A DNA stretch of 64,000 bases, taken from Streptomyces coacervatus. Lineage in GTDB: Bacteria > Actinomycetota > Actinomycetes > Streptomycetales > Streptomycetaceae. The notes under the pieces are model-generated. The model searched no databases. It saw only the letters and a program-made list of their open reading frames with translations, and had not been told where the DNA came from. Made by a program: the position numbers and the translations under genes. Shown here piece by piece: positions 52,428 to 60,927 of the stretch. Position 1 is the first letter of the stretch; the number at the start of each line of letters is the position of its first letter. The stretch is from the NCBI RefSeq assembly GCF_029223485.1, contig NZ_JARHTP010000013.1, positions 279,686 to 343,685 of the forward strand, read 5' to 3'.

Positions 52428-53214
52428 GGTGCGCTCCTTCGCTGCCCGTGCCGCGGGCCGGGCCGCCGCCGTCGCGCCGGAAGCCGCCGTCGATGTCCCA
52501 GATCGAACCGGTGACGTAACCGCTGACGTCCTGGTCCAGCAGGGTCAGCACGGGGTGGGCGATCTCGTCGGCGGTGGCGAGCCGCTTGATCAGGTTGGTG
52601 CCGATGACGGCCTGTTCGAGGCCGGGGATGCGGGCGGCGCCGCCGCGCAGGCCCGGTGTGTCGGTGATGCCGGCGCAGACAGCGTTGACCCGGATGCCGT
52701 CCGCCGCCAGTTCGATCGCCCAGGTGGGGACGAGGTAGTGCAGGGCCGCCTTGGTGGCGCCGTAGACGCCCATCGAGGCGGTGGGCTGCCGGCCGATGGA
52801 CGAGGAGACGACGACGGCACAGGCGCCCGTGCGGCCGGCCAGGGCGGGTGCCGCCGCCCGCATGAGGGCGATCGTCCCGCGCAGGTTGACGCCGATGACC
52901 TGGTCGACCTCGGCCAGCGGCTGCGCGGTGAGGGTGCCGGGAATCAGGATCCCTGCATTGCAGACGACCAGGTCCAGGCCGCCGTGGCGGTCGACGGCGT
53001 GGTCGACGGCGGTCTGCACCGTCGTCTCGTCCGCCATGTCGCCGGCCACCCAGGAGGCCGCCGGTCCGAGCCGGTCGGCCGCCTCCTTCAGCGGTCCTTC
53101 CCGGCGGGCGGTGATGACGACGTTCGCTCCCGCCGCCACCAGGGCCCGGGCTATGGAGTGTCCGATGCCTTCACTGGCGCCGGTGACGAGTGCGCTCTTT
53201 CCCGCGATTGCCAT
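52414..53214 (-). CDS. SDR-family oxidoreductase
   Basis: 266-aa classical short-chain dehydrogenase: cofactor motif TGASEGIG (11-18), NAG at about 86-88, catalytic Ser near 138 and Y151-x-x-x-K155 (GVYGATKAALHY). ATG 53214 is chosen because the SDR fold starts at once; the frame extends upstream without homology. The C-terminal extra (RRDGGGPARGTGSEG) is low-complexity and overlaps the next gene. It is a likely tailoring ketoreductase in the cluster, co-transcribed with the FAD oxidoreductase. Confidence 0.9.
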   Translation of the reverse strand: MAIAGKSALVTGASEGIGHSIARALVAAGANVVITARREGPLKEAADRLGPAASWVAGDMADETTVQTAVDHAVDRHGGLDLVVCNAGILIPGTLTAQPLAEVDQVIGVNLRGTIALMRAAAPALAGRTGACAVVVSSSIGRQPTASMGVYGATKAALHYLVPTWAIELAADGIRVNAVCAGITDTPGLRGGAARIPGLEQAVIGTNLIKRLATADEIAHPVLTLLDQDVSGYVTGSIWDIDGGFRRDGGGPARGTGSEGAHHDAA

Positions 53215-53264
53215 GGCGGGCCTTTCCGGTTCGATGGCGGCCGCGCAGGTCACGGCCGCGTCGG

Positions 53265-53741
53265 TTACGGCTGCGCCGTGACGGAGACGGCCTGGTCGCG
53301 GCGTCGGCGGGAGGCCGCGGTGAGGAGCCGGCCGTCGCGTACGTTGAGGCTCAGCAGGGTGATGTTGACTGCGCCGCCGACGAGTTCGACGATCTGGATC
53401 ACCGCGAACTCCGTGCCGAAGCTGTCGTCGGCGGCGAGCGCCCGAAGGACGAGGGCGCACGGCACCAGCACCAGCAGCCCGATCGCCGCGGCCGCCGCGA
53501 TGCGCCGCTGCTTGCGCCGGATGAGCGGGGCGCGCAGCCTGCGCGCGCTCAGGGACCGCCCGGTGCCGCCGGTGATCGCCATGCAGGGCACCAGGGCCAG
53601 CAGCGCGAAGGCGATGGCCGTCTTGACGGCCCTGACGGCCGCGTGGTCGCCGAAGACCTCGACCGCGACGGAGGCGGTGAAGAACGAACTGATGAGCGTC
53701 AGTGCGAGAACCCCGGCAATGGCGTGCACGCGGGATTTCAT
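53265..53741 (-). CDS. Small membrane protein, four helices
   Basis: 158 aa with hydrophobic segments at about 5-28, 42-60, 85-105 and 115-135 (AIAGVLALTLISSFFTASVA; AIAFALLALVPCMAITGGTG; IAAAAAIGLLVLVPCALVLR). A very basic loop lies between the second and third (RRLRAPLIRRKQRR), putting that loop in the cytoplasm. No family is recognised with confidence. It lies between the SDR and the MarR gene in a minus-strand operon, which suggests export or tolerance, but this is only contextual. Confidence 0.7.
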   Translation of the reverse strand: MKSRVHAIAGVLALTLISSFFTASVAVEVFGDHAAVRAVKTAIAFALLALVPCMAITGGTGRSLSARRLRAPLIRRKQRRIAAAAAIGLLVLVPCALVLRALAADDSFGTEFAVIQIVELVGGAVNITLLSLNVRDGRLLTAASRRRRDQAVSVTAQP

Positions 53742-53775
53742 GGACTTCTCCCCGTCCTGGGTTGAGGTCGTGGGT

Positions 53776-54255
53776 TCAGGCGCGCCCGGAGGACTCCAGG
53801 TTCTCGATGGCGCGCGCGATCAGGCTCAGCAGCTGAGCGGTCTCCGGGACGTCGAGACCGCCGGTCGCCACGCCGTTCACCTCGCGGGCGGCGGCGGTCA
53901 GTGGTTCCTGCAGGTCACGGGCGCGGTCGCTCAGCAGGACCTTCGCCTGGCGTCTGTCGTGCGGGTCGGGAACGCGGTGGATCAGTCCGTCGCGCTCCAT
54001 GCGCTGCAAGGTGTTGGCCATCGTCGGCTGCTCGATCTGCACGCGTTCGCACAGCTCCCGCTGGGTGAGCCCCTCCTGCTCGTACAGCGCGAGCAGTTGG
54101 GCGAACTGGCCGGGGACGACCCCGTACTCCTCGATGCGCAGCCGAAGTGCCCGCTCCAGAAGCCGCGCCAGATGGTTGACCTGGTACCCCAGCGAAGCCT
54201 CCCGGGACAGCCGCCCGATCGGCGGGCCGGCGAGGCCTTCGGGCTTCGTGGTCAT
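53776..54255 (-). CDS. MarR-family regulator of the polyketide cluster
   Basis: 159 aa. The winged helix reads GLTQRELCERVQIEQPTMAN, then TLQRMERDGLIHRVPDPHDR, with the DPHDRR turn typical of MarR wings. A strict palindrome lies at 54293-54306, about 40 nt before its start. It is the first gene of a minus-strand run including the membrane protein, SDR and FAD oxidoreductase, so it likely controls tailoring/export genes in response to a pathway product. ATG 54255 has GGAGGTGAACC upstream. Confidence 0.9.
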   Translation of the reverse strand: MTTKPEGLAGPPIGRLSREASLGYQVNHLARLLERALRLRIEEYGVVPGQFAQLLALYEQEGLTQRELCERVQIEQPTMANTLQRMERDGLIHRVPDPHDRRQAKVLLSDRARDLQEPLTAAAREVNGVATGGLDVPETAQLLSLIARAIENLESSGRA

Positions 54256-54292
54256 GGTTCACCTCCGGCGCGGCGTCTGCTGCCGATTAGTC

Positions 54293-54306
54293 CATAGCTT
54301 GCTATG
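54293..54306. promoter_or_regulatory. MarR-type operator
   Basis: CATAGCTTGCTATG is a perfect inverted repeat (CATAGC/GCTATG, 2-nt centre) in an A/T-rich patch of the 98-nt gap between the MarR gene and the end of the cyclase-hydrolase gene. It is probably the MarR binding site and overlaps its promoter. Confidence 0.65.
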
Positions 54307-54353
54307 TATGTCAACCGGGGGCGGGGCCGTACGCGCCACGCGCAGAGCTTCGG

Positions 54354-55979
54354 TCAGCGCGCCTGGGCCCCGAGGTGGTCGTACATCCAGTCGCAGAAAC
54401 GGGGGATGAAGTCGCCGAAGTAGTTGGTGGCGACGTGGCGTTCACCGGGGTAGCGGATCAACTCGGTCTCGCCGGCCGCCCACTCCAGCATCCGTTCGCA
54501 CGACTCGATCGGGATGATCGTGTCCAGTTCACCGTGGATGGCGAGCAGGGGGATGGTCAGCGGCGGAACATCCCGCAGGTTCAGGCTCGTCCGGGCGAGC
54601 TCTTCCATGGCATCGTCGTCGGCCTGGTCGAAGACGAAGCGGAAGTCCTCGCGGACCATGACGTTGACATCGCGGTAGTTGTCGAAGTCGTAGCCGCCGG
54701 AGAGGTTCACGCACGCCTTGAAGCCGGGGACCTGCGCGGCGGCGCGGGCGGCGAGATAGCCGCCGAAGCTCACTCCGAAGATCCCCACCCGGTCGGCGTC
54801 GACCTCCTCACGCCGTACGGCTTCGGCGAGCACGGCTGCGACCACGCTCTCGAAGTCGACCGCCATGGGCGTGCGGCCGATGTGCACGCCCTGCCCCGGG
54901 CCGTCGAAGACGACCGCGGCCATGCCCCGGGCGATGAACTCCCGGGCGAAGGCGTACAGTTCGACCTCCTTGGCCGAGTCGAGGCCGTTGACCAGCACGA
55001 CGGTCGGCCACGGGCCCTCGCCGGGCGGCCGCATGAGGTAGCCGGGCACGGCCAGCCCGTCGCAGGTGACGTCCAGTGGGGTGACGGTCTCGCGCAGGTG
55101 CGGGATGCCGCGTTCGAAGATCTCGGTCACCCGGTCGCGGCTGTCGGTCTTGGTCCGGGCGTCGGCGAAGTAGAAGAACTCCGCGTAGTGGTGACAGGCG
55201 GCGGCCTTGCGGTTGGCCGTGCGGAACGTCTCCAGGTGGCCGGCCGCCAGCGCCTCGGAGGCGCGCTGCTCGTAGTGCACGCCGAGCGCGGACCACCTGC
55301 GGTGCCAGTCGGTCCAGTCCTCGTGCGTGCTCTCCTTGCGCAGGTCCTTCAGGACCATGGTGATGTCGCCCCAGTCGAGGCTCGCCAGGCCCAGGCGGCT
55401 GAAGAACAGCTCGCAGTTCTCGAACGTCGCGGCCGAGATGCCGTTGCCGGCGGTGCGCGGGCCCCAGGCATCGCGCAGACCGTCGTCCGCGGCGAGGTCG
55501 CGGCCCGACTCCAGCCACTGCTTCAGCGCGGCCAGGACGTTCTCGGTGGTGCGGAACAACGTGTCGCGCAGGCCGGCCGCATCCGCCGTCCCGTCCTGCC
55601 GGGGCAGGAAGATGTGCTCGATGCTCAACTGCGCCCCGCCGTCGGACGGTTCGACGCTCCAGTTGCCCTCCATCTCGGCGATGGCCGGCGGCAGCGTCAC
55701 CATGCGGAAGTCGATACGGAGCTCGTCGGGCCGGTAGCGGCGGTGCGAGCGGACGTCGTTGACGCCGAGGTCGTTCGCCACCGTCATGTCCATCACCACC
55801 TCGTCGGCGCCGACCTCGGTCCGGCGCACCCGGCGGGTGGTGGGGAAGATGTCCGGCCAGCGCTCGATGTCGGTGCAGGCCCGCCAGACCCGGTCGGCGG
55901 GGACGTCGATGACGGCGGAGTTGACTACGGAGCTCTTCGCTTCGGATGCCGGCTGTGTGCGTGCCGTGTGCGTGCTCAA
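54354..55979 (-). CDS. Polyketide cyclase (SRPBCC)/alpha-beta hydrolase fusion
   Basis: 541 aa combining two folds. Residues 15-155 are an SRPBCC/START-like domain as in aromatic polyketide cyclases (AVIDVPADRVWRACTDIERW, WPDIFPTTRRVRR, EHIFLPRQDG). About 180-540 is a FrsA-type alpha/beta hydrolase with nucleophile Ser404 in GVSFGGYLAA, Asp486 in IHGELDTI and His515 in PGERHVA. Ring closure and ester or thioester release could thus be coupled in one chain. It is divergent from KS-alpha (56206), with SARP boxes between. It may act as a late cyclase/thioesterase for the product of the minimal PKS. Confidence 0.85.
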   Translation of the reverse strand: MSTHTARTQPASEAKSSVVNSAVIDVPADRVWRACTDIERWPDIFPTTRRVRRTEVGADEVVMDMTVANDLGVNDVRSHRRYRPDELRIDFRMVTLPPAIAEMEGNWSVEPSDGGAQLSIEHIFLPRQDGTADAAGLRDTLFRTTENVLAALKQWLESGRDLAADDGLRDAWGPRTAGNGISAATFENCELFFSRLGLASLDWGDITMVLKDLRKESTHEDWTDWHRRWSALGVHYEQRASEALAAGHLETFRTANRKAAACHHYAEFFYFADARTKTDSRDRVTEIFERGIPHLRETVTPLDVTCDGLAVPGYLMRPPGEGPWPTVVLVNGLDSAKEVELYAFAREFIARGMAAVVFDGPGQGVHIGRTPMAVDFESVVAAVLAEAVRREEVDADRVGIFGVSFGGYLAARAAAQVPGFKACVNLSGGYDFDNYRDVNVMVREDFRFVFDQADDDAMEELARTSLNLRDVPPLTIPLLAIHGELDTIIPIESCERMLEWAAGETELIRYPGERHVATNYFGDFIPRFCDWMYDHLGAQAR

Positions 55980-56034
55980 GGAACCCTCACATCGCGTCGG
56001 TGGTGCCGCTTTTCGTGGGCGGGTTCGGACGCTC

Positions 56035-56085
56035 TCGACTTCCGCTCAAGGACGGCTCGAAGACCGGTCAAGGCCGCCTCGCCGC
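56035..56085 (+). promoter_or_regulatory. SARP box array before KS-alpha
   Basis: Five heptamers start at exactly 11-bp steps: TCGACTT (56035), TCAAGGA (56046), TCGAAGA (56057), TCAAGGC (56068) and TCGCCGC (56079). This is the spacing that DnrI/ActII-ORF4-type activators need. The array points toward KS-alpha, whose start is 121 nt beyond its end. The two SARPs at 48376 and 50054 are natural candidates to bind it. Confidence 0.75.
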
Positions 56086-56131
56086 AGTTCGGACGCCCAG
56101 GCGAACACGGCCGGGGACCCTCTTGCGCAGC

Positions 56132-56149
56132 CCTTGAGTCGTCCTTGAG
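56132..56149 (-). promoter_or_regulatory. Inverted SARP half-array facing the cyclase-hydrolase gene
   Basis: CCTTGAG occurs at 56132-56138 and 56143-56149, again 11 bp apart. Read on the minus strand this is CTCAAGG twice, the same heptamer type as the plus-strand array. It points to the fusion gene starting at 55979. Two repeats are fewer than usual, so this is tentative. Confidence 0.5.
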
Positions 56150-56205
56150 CCGCGGTCGGGAGGTTCGGCGGCGGCAAGGGGACTCCTCGACGAAAGGCAA
56201 CCGAC

Positions 56206-57549
56206 ATGTCAGCGAAGGACCCTGCTCGGGCCGGCCGCCGCGCACCGCGGCCGGGGCGAACGCCCACGGCCCCCCGGCGGGTGGTGATCAGCGGTGTGGG
56301 CGTGGTGGCGCCCGGCGGCACGGGCACCAAGTCGTTCTGGGACCTCATCACCTCCGGCCGCACCGCGACCGGACGCATCTCCTTCTTCGATCCCGCCCCG
56401 TTCCGCTCCCAGGTCGCGGCCCAGTGCGCGTTCGACGCCGCCCGGCAGGGCCTGACGCCCCGCGAGATCCGCCGCATGGACCGGGCCACCCAGTTCGCGG
56501 TCGTCGCGGCCCGCGAGGCGGTGCAGAACAGCGGCCTGGACTTCGGCACGCCGGATCCCGCACGGATCGGGGTGACCGTGGGCAGCGCGGTCGGCGCCAC
56601 CATGGGGCTGGAGGAGGAGTACGTCGTCCTCAGCGACAGCGGCCGCAGCTGGCTGGTCGACAGCTCCTACGGAGTCCCGCACCTGTACGGGCACTTCGTA
56701 CCGAGCAGCATCGCCGCCGAGGTCGCCTGGGCGGTCGGCGCCGAGGGACCGGCCGCGGTCGTCTCGGCGGGCTGCACCTCGGGCCTGGACTCGGTCGGCT
56801 ACGCCCGCGACCTGATCTCCGAGGGCAGCACCGACATCATGGTCGCCGGCGCCACCGACGCCCCGATCTCGCCGATCGCGGTCGCCTGTTTCGACGCCAT
56901 CAAGGCGACCACCTCCCGCAACGACGACGCCGAGCACGCCTCCCGGCCGTTCGACAAGAGCCGCAACGGCTTCGTGCTCGGCGAGGGGGCGGCCGTCTTC
57001 GTGCTGGAGGAGTACGAGCACGCCCGCCGGCGCGGCGCCCACGTCTACGCCGAGATCGCCGGCTTCGCCTCCCGCTGCAACGCCTTCCACATGACCGGAC
57101 TCAGGCCGGACGGGCGGGAGATGGCCGAGGCGATCACCACCGCCCTGGACGAGGCCCGGCTCGATCCCGAGGCCGTGGGGTACATCAACGCGCACGGCTC
57201 CGGCACCAAACAGAACGACCGGCACGAGACCGCCGCCTTCAAGCGCAGCCTCGGACAGCACGCGTACGACGTGCCGGTCAGCTCCATCAAGTCGATGATC
57301 GGGCACTCGCTCGGGGCGATCGGCTCGATCGAGATCGCGGCCTGCGCCCTGGCGATCGAGCACGGCGTGCTGCCGCCAACCGCGAATCTGCACACCCCCG
57401 ACCCGGAGTGCGACCTGGACTACGTGCCCCTGGTCGCCCGTGAGCAGGACGTGGACACGGTGCTGACCGTGGGCAGCGGCTTCGGCGGCTTCCAGAGCGC
57501 CATGGTGCTGACCCGGCCCACGGGTCCCGGCGCGAGGACCGCCGCATGA
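56206..57549 (+). CDS. Type II polyketide ketosynthase alpha (KS-alpha)
   Basis: 447 aa. The catalytic triad is Cys190 (VSAGCTSGLD), His330 (INAHGSGTKQND) and His367 (KSMIGHSLGA). VVISGVGVVAPGGTGTKSFW and SGRTATGRISFFDPAPFRSQ are signature elements of aromatic PKS ketosynthases. The first ~22 residues are an Arg/Pro-rich extension not usual in the family. It condenses malonyl units with KS-beta on the ACP. Its stop overlaps the KS-beta start (ATGA), giving equal synthesis. A SARP array lies upstream. Confidence 0.96.
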   Translation: MSAKDPARAGRRAPRPGRTPTAPRRVVISGVGVVAPGGTGTKSFWDLITSGRTATGRISFFDPAPFRSQVAAQCAFDAARQGLTPREIRRMDRATQFAVVAAREAVQNSGLDFGTPDPARIGVTVGSAVGATMGLEEEYVVLSDSGRSWLVDSSYGVPHLYGHFVPSSIAAEVAWAVGAEGPAAVVSAGCTSGLDSVGYARDLISEGSTDIMVAGATDAPISPIAVACFDAIKATTSRNDDAEHASRPFDKSRNGFVLGEGAAVFVLEEYEHARRRGAHVYAEIAGFASRCNAFHMTGLRPDGREMAEAITTALDEARLDPEAVGYINAHGSGTKQNDRHETAAFKRSLGQHAYDVPVSSIKSMIGHSLGAIGSIEIAACALAIEHGVLPPTANLHTPDPECDLDYVPLVAREQDVDTVLTVGSGFGGFQSAMVLTRPTGPGARTAA

Positions 57550-58787
57550 GCGGGCACACGGTGGTGACCGGTATCGGCGTGATCGCGCCGAACGGCGTGG
57601 GCACCGAGGAGTTCTGGGCCGCGACGCTCAAGGGCGTCAGCGGCATCGACCGGATCAGCCGCTACGACGCGAGCGGCTATCCCTCGCCGCTGGCCGGGGA
57701 GGTGTCGGACTTCGACGCGGCCGGCCATCTCTCCAGCCGGCTGCTGCCGCAGACCGACCGGATGACGCAGATGGCGCTGGCCGCCTCGGACTGGGCGCTC
57801 GCCGACGCGGCGGTGGACCCGGCCGCCCTGCCCGAGTTCGGCATGGGTGTGGTCACGGCCAGCGCCTCCGGGGGCTTCGAGTTCGCCCAGCACGAACTGC
57901 AGAAACTGTGGAGCAAGGGCCCCGAACACGTCAGCGCGTATCAGTCCTTCGCCTGGTTCTACGCCGTCAACACCGGCCAGATCTCCATCCGGCACGGCAT
58001 GCGCGGCCCCAGCGGCGTCCTGGTGACCGACCAGGCCGGCGGACTGGACGCACTCGGCCACGCCCGGCGGCATGTGCGCAAGGGCACCGGCCTCGTCGTC
58101 TCCGGCGGGGTGGACGCCTCCCTCTCCCCCTGGGGCCTGGTCTCGCAGATCACCAGCGGACGCCTGAGCCGGTCCGCCGACCCCGAACGCGCCTACGCAC
58201 CCTTCGACACCTCCGCGGACGGCCATGTGCCCGGCGAGGGCGGAGCCATCCTCGTCCTGGAGAGCGAGGCGAGCGCCCGAGACCGCGGCGCCCGGATCCA
58301 CGGCACCATCGCCGGCTACGGGGCGACCTTCGACCCCGCGCCCGGCTCCGCACGGGAGCCCGGCCTGCGCCGGGCGATCGAACTCGCCCTGGCCGACGCC
58401 GAGTTGGCCGCGCTGGACGTCGACGTGGTGTTCGCGGACGCGGCCGGAGTACGCGCCCTGGACCGCATCGAGGCGGAAGCCCTGGCCGCCGTCTTCGGCC
58501 CGTACACCGTGCCGGTGACCGCGCCCAAGACGATGACCGGCCGACTGTACTCCGGGGCGGCCTCCCTCGACGTGGCGGCCGCGCTGCTGGCCATGCGCGA
58601 CGGCGTCGTCCCGCCCACCCTGCACGTGCCCGACCAGGCGCCGGACTGCCCCATCTCCCTGGTGCAGGACACCGCACGCGAGATGACCGTGCGCACCGCG
58701 CTGGTGATCGCCCGCGGTCACGGCGGCTTCAACGCAGCGGTCGTACTGCGCGCCGCGCCCGACGGCGACCGGCCCGGCACCCCGTGA
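57546..58787 (+). CDS. Chain-length factor (KS-beta)
   Basis: 413 aa, paralogous to KS-alpha, but the active-site Cys is replaced by Gln163 (VTDQAGGLDA), the hallmark of chain-length factors that make the decarboxylated starter and set chain length. GVIAPNGVGTEEFW and TGRLYSGAASLDVAAALLAM are conserved. It is translationally coupled to KS-alpha by ATGA. The gating residues that define length cannot be read reliably without an alignment. Confidence 0.96.
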   Translation: MSGHTVVTGIGVIAPNGVGTEEFWAATLKGVSGIDRISRYDASGYPSPLAGEVSDFDAAGHLSSRLLPQTDRMTQMALAASDWALADAAVDPAALPEFGMGVVTASASGGFEFAQHELQKLWSKGPEHVSAYQSFAWFYAVNTGQISIRHGMRGPSGVLVTDQAGGLDALGHARRHVRKGTGLVVSGGVDASLSPWGLVSQITSGRLSRSADPERAYAPFDTSADGHVPGEGGAILVLESEASARDRGARIHGTIAGYGATFDPAPGSAREPGLRRAIELALADAELAALDVDVVFADAAGVRALDRIEAEALAAVFGPYTVPVTAPKTMTGRLYSGAASLDVAAALLAMRDGVVPPTLHVPDQAPDCPISLVQDTAREMTVRTALVIARGHGGFNAAVVLRAAPDGDRPGTP

Positions 58788-58825
58788 ACGACGACAAGCA
58801 ACGGCGACAAGTGAGGACGTACCCC

Positions 58826-59089
58826 ATGACAGCACCTGCCCTGACCCTGACCGACCTGACCCGCATCCTGCGCGAGAGCGCCGGCGAGGACGAGAGCGTG
58901 AACCTAGACGGCGACATCCTCGACACCCCGTTCGCCGAGCTCGGCTACGACTCCCTGGCGCTGCTGGAGGCCGCCAGCCGTATCGAGCGCGAGGTGGGGA
59001 TCAGGCTCTCCGAGGACGCCCTGGGCGACGCCGAGACCCCGCGCCTGTTCCTGAACCTGGTCAACGAACCGATCACCAGCACCACTTGA
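58826..59089 (+). CDS. Acyl carrier protein of the minimal PKS
   Basis: 87 aa. The phosphopantetheine site is Ser43 in ELGYDSLALLEAASRIERE, the type II PKS ACP pattern. ATG 58826 has GAGG 9 nt upstream. It carries the growing chain between KS-alpha/KS-beta, ketoreductase and cyclases. It would be activated by the phosphopantetheinyl transferase at 60928. Confidence 0.95.
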   Translation: MTAPALTLTDLTRILRESAGEDESVNLDGDILDTPFAELGYDSLALLEAASRIEREVGIRLSEDALGDAETPRLFLNLVNEPITSTT

Positions 59090-59135
59090 GCCGTAAAGAC
59101 CCAAGAAACCGAAGAAACGGAAGAAAGGGGACAGC

Positions 59136-59921
59136 ATGGCGAGCGACAGCGCCGACGTGGTCATCGTCACCGGCGCCACCAGCGGAATCGGCCTCGCGGT
59201 CACCGAGCACCTGGCTCAGCAGGGCGCGAAGGTGTTCATCTGCTCACGGCACGAGGAGGACCTGGCCGTCACCGTCAAGAACCTGCGCGAGCGCGGCTTC
59301 GAGGTGGACGGAGAGCGCTGCGACGTCCGCTCCCGCGACGAGGTGCACGCCTTCGTCGAGGCGGCGGTACGCCGCTACGGCACCGTGGACGCCCTCGTCA
59401 ACAACGCCGGACGCAGCGGCGGCGGAGTCACCGCCGACCTCACCGACGAGACCTGGTACGACGTCATCGACACCAATCTCAACAGCGTCTTCCTCATGAC
59501 GCGCGAGGTGCTCACCACCGGCGGCATGCGCGGCAAGCCGCGCGGCCGGATCGTCAACATCGCCTCGACGGGCGGCAAACAGGGCGTCGTCCTGGGGGCG
59601 CCGTACTCGGCCTCCAAGCACGGCGTGGTCGGCCTCACCAAGGCACTGGGCCTGGAGTTGGCGAAGACCGGCATCACCGTCAACGCCGTCTGCCCCGGCT
59701 ACGTCGAGACGCCCATGGCGCAGCAGGTCCGCTCCAACTACGCACGGCTGTGGGGCAGCGACGAGCAGGCGGTCCTCGAACGCTTCGAGACCAAGATCCC
59801 GCTCGGCCGCTACTCCACCCCGCAGGAGGTGGCCGGCCTGGTCGGCTACCTGATGACGGACACCGCCGCCTCCATCACCGCACAGGCGCTCAATGTGTGC
59901 GGCGGTCTCGGCAACTACTGA
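59136..59921 (+). CDS. Polyketide C-9 ketoreductase (ActIII-like)
   Basis: 261-aa SDR. It has TGATSGIG at 12-19, NNAGRSGGG near 89, Ser144, Tyr157 and Lys161 (APYSASKHGVVGLTKALGLE) and PGYVETPMAQ. All are typical of ActIII-type ketoreductases, which reduce the first carbonyl after initial folding of the poly-beta-keto chain and thus imply a reduced aromatic product. It is 46 nt downstream of the ACP and has GAAAGGGGA before its start. Confidence 0.94.
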   Translation: MASDSADVVIVTGATSGIGLAVTEHLAQQGAKVFICSRHEEDLAVTVKNLRERGFEVDGERCDVRSRDEVHAFVEAAVRRYGTVDALVNNAGRSGGGVTADLTDETWYDVIDTNLNSVFLMTREVLTTGGMRGKPRGRIVNIASTGGKQGVVLGAPYSASKHGVVGLTKALGLELAKTGITVNAVCPGYVETPMAQQVRSNYARLWGSDEQAVLERFETKIPLGRYSTPQEVAGLVGYLMTDTAASITAQALNVCGGLGNY

Positions 59922-59951
59922 CGGCAGCGACGGACAAGGACCGATGAAGCC

Positions 59952-60899
59952 ATGAACGACGTGCAGCACATCACCACGGTGGCGGCCACGCCCGAGACCG
60001 TGTACGGCCTGCTGGCCGACGCCACCACCTGGCCGGTGCACTTCCACCCCACCGTCCACGTGGAACGCTTCGAAGAGGACGGCCCCGACGAGCGCCTGCG
60101 CATCTGGGCGGTCGCCGGCGACCAGGTCAAGTCCTGGACCTCGCACCGGCATCGGGACCCCGAGGGCCTGCGCATCGCCTTCCGGCAGGAGGTCTACCAG
60201 CCGCCGGTCGCCGCGATGTCCGGGGCGTGGGTCCTGCGCGGGCTCCCGGACGGCGGGACCGAGGTCGTCCTGGAGCACAGCTACCGGGCCGTCGACGACG
60301 ATCCGCACGGCCTCGCCTGGATCGCCGAGGTCACCGACCGCAACTCCCGCGCCGAGCTGGCGAATCTCAAAGCGCTGGCCGAGCAGCCGGCCGACCGGTC
60401 CGAACTGGTGCTGACCTTCGAGGACACCGTCGTCGTCGACGGCCGGACCAGCGACGTCTACGACTTCCTGTACCGGGCGCAGTCGTGGCCCGACCGGCTG
60501 CCGCACGTCGCCCGCATGGACCTGACGGAGGACGAACCGGGCGTGCAGATCATGGAGATGGACACCATCACCGCCGACGGCGCGATGCACACCACCAAGT
60601 CCGTGCGGGTCTGCTTCACCGACGAGCGGATCGTCTACAAGCAGATCGTCGTGCCCCCGCTGATGACGGCCCACACCGGCGAATGGCGGGTCACGGCGGT
60701 GCGCGGGGGCGTTTCGGTGACCTCGCAGCACACCGTGGCGATCCGCCCCGAAGCCGTCCCGGGCGTCCTGGGCGAGGGCGCCACCGTCGCCGACGCCCGC
60801 GAGTTCGCCCGGACCGCGCTGAGCGGCAACAGCCGGATCACCCTGGAGCACGCCAAGGCGTACGCCGAGGGGACGACGACCGCCGGTTCGCAGGTCTGA
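59952..60899 (+). CDS. Didomain aromatase/cyclase
   Basis: 315 aa with two SRPBCC (START-like) halves: residues 1-150 (TTVAATPETVYGLLADATTW, then PVHFHPTVHVERF) and 155-300 (EDTVVVDGRTSDVYDFLYRA, then SWPDRLPHVARMDL). Didomain enzymes of this kind close and aromatise the first ring after C-9 reduction, which fits the preceding ketoreductase. The start is 30 nt after the ketoreductase stop. Confidence 0.93.
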   Translation: MNDVQHITTVAATPETVYGLLADATTWPVHFHPTVHVERFEEDGPDERLRIWAVAGDQVKSWTSHRHRDPEGLRIAFRQEVYQPPVAAMSGAWVLRGLPDGGTEVVLEHSYRAVDDDPHGLAWIAEVTDRNSRAELANLKALAEQPADRSELVLTFEDTVVVDGRTSDVYDFLYRAQSWPDRLPHVARMDLTEDEPGVQIMEMDTITADGAMHTTKSVRVCFTDERIVYKQIVVPPLMTAHTGEWRVTAVRGGVSVTSQHTVAIRPEAVPGVLGEGATVADAREFARTALSGNSRITLEHAKAYAEGTTTAGSQV

Positions 60900-60927
60900 G
60901 TCGAGCGAGCAACGGGGGGCAGGAGTC

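Noticed and set aside
54375..57443. A 1022-aa plus-strand frame across the cyclase-hydrolase and KS-alpha genes
   Set aside because: It is a mixture of an antisense shadow and an out-of-frame reading of KS-alpha, with no conserved motifs.
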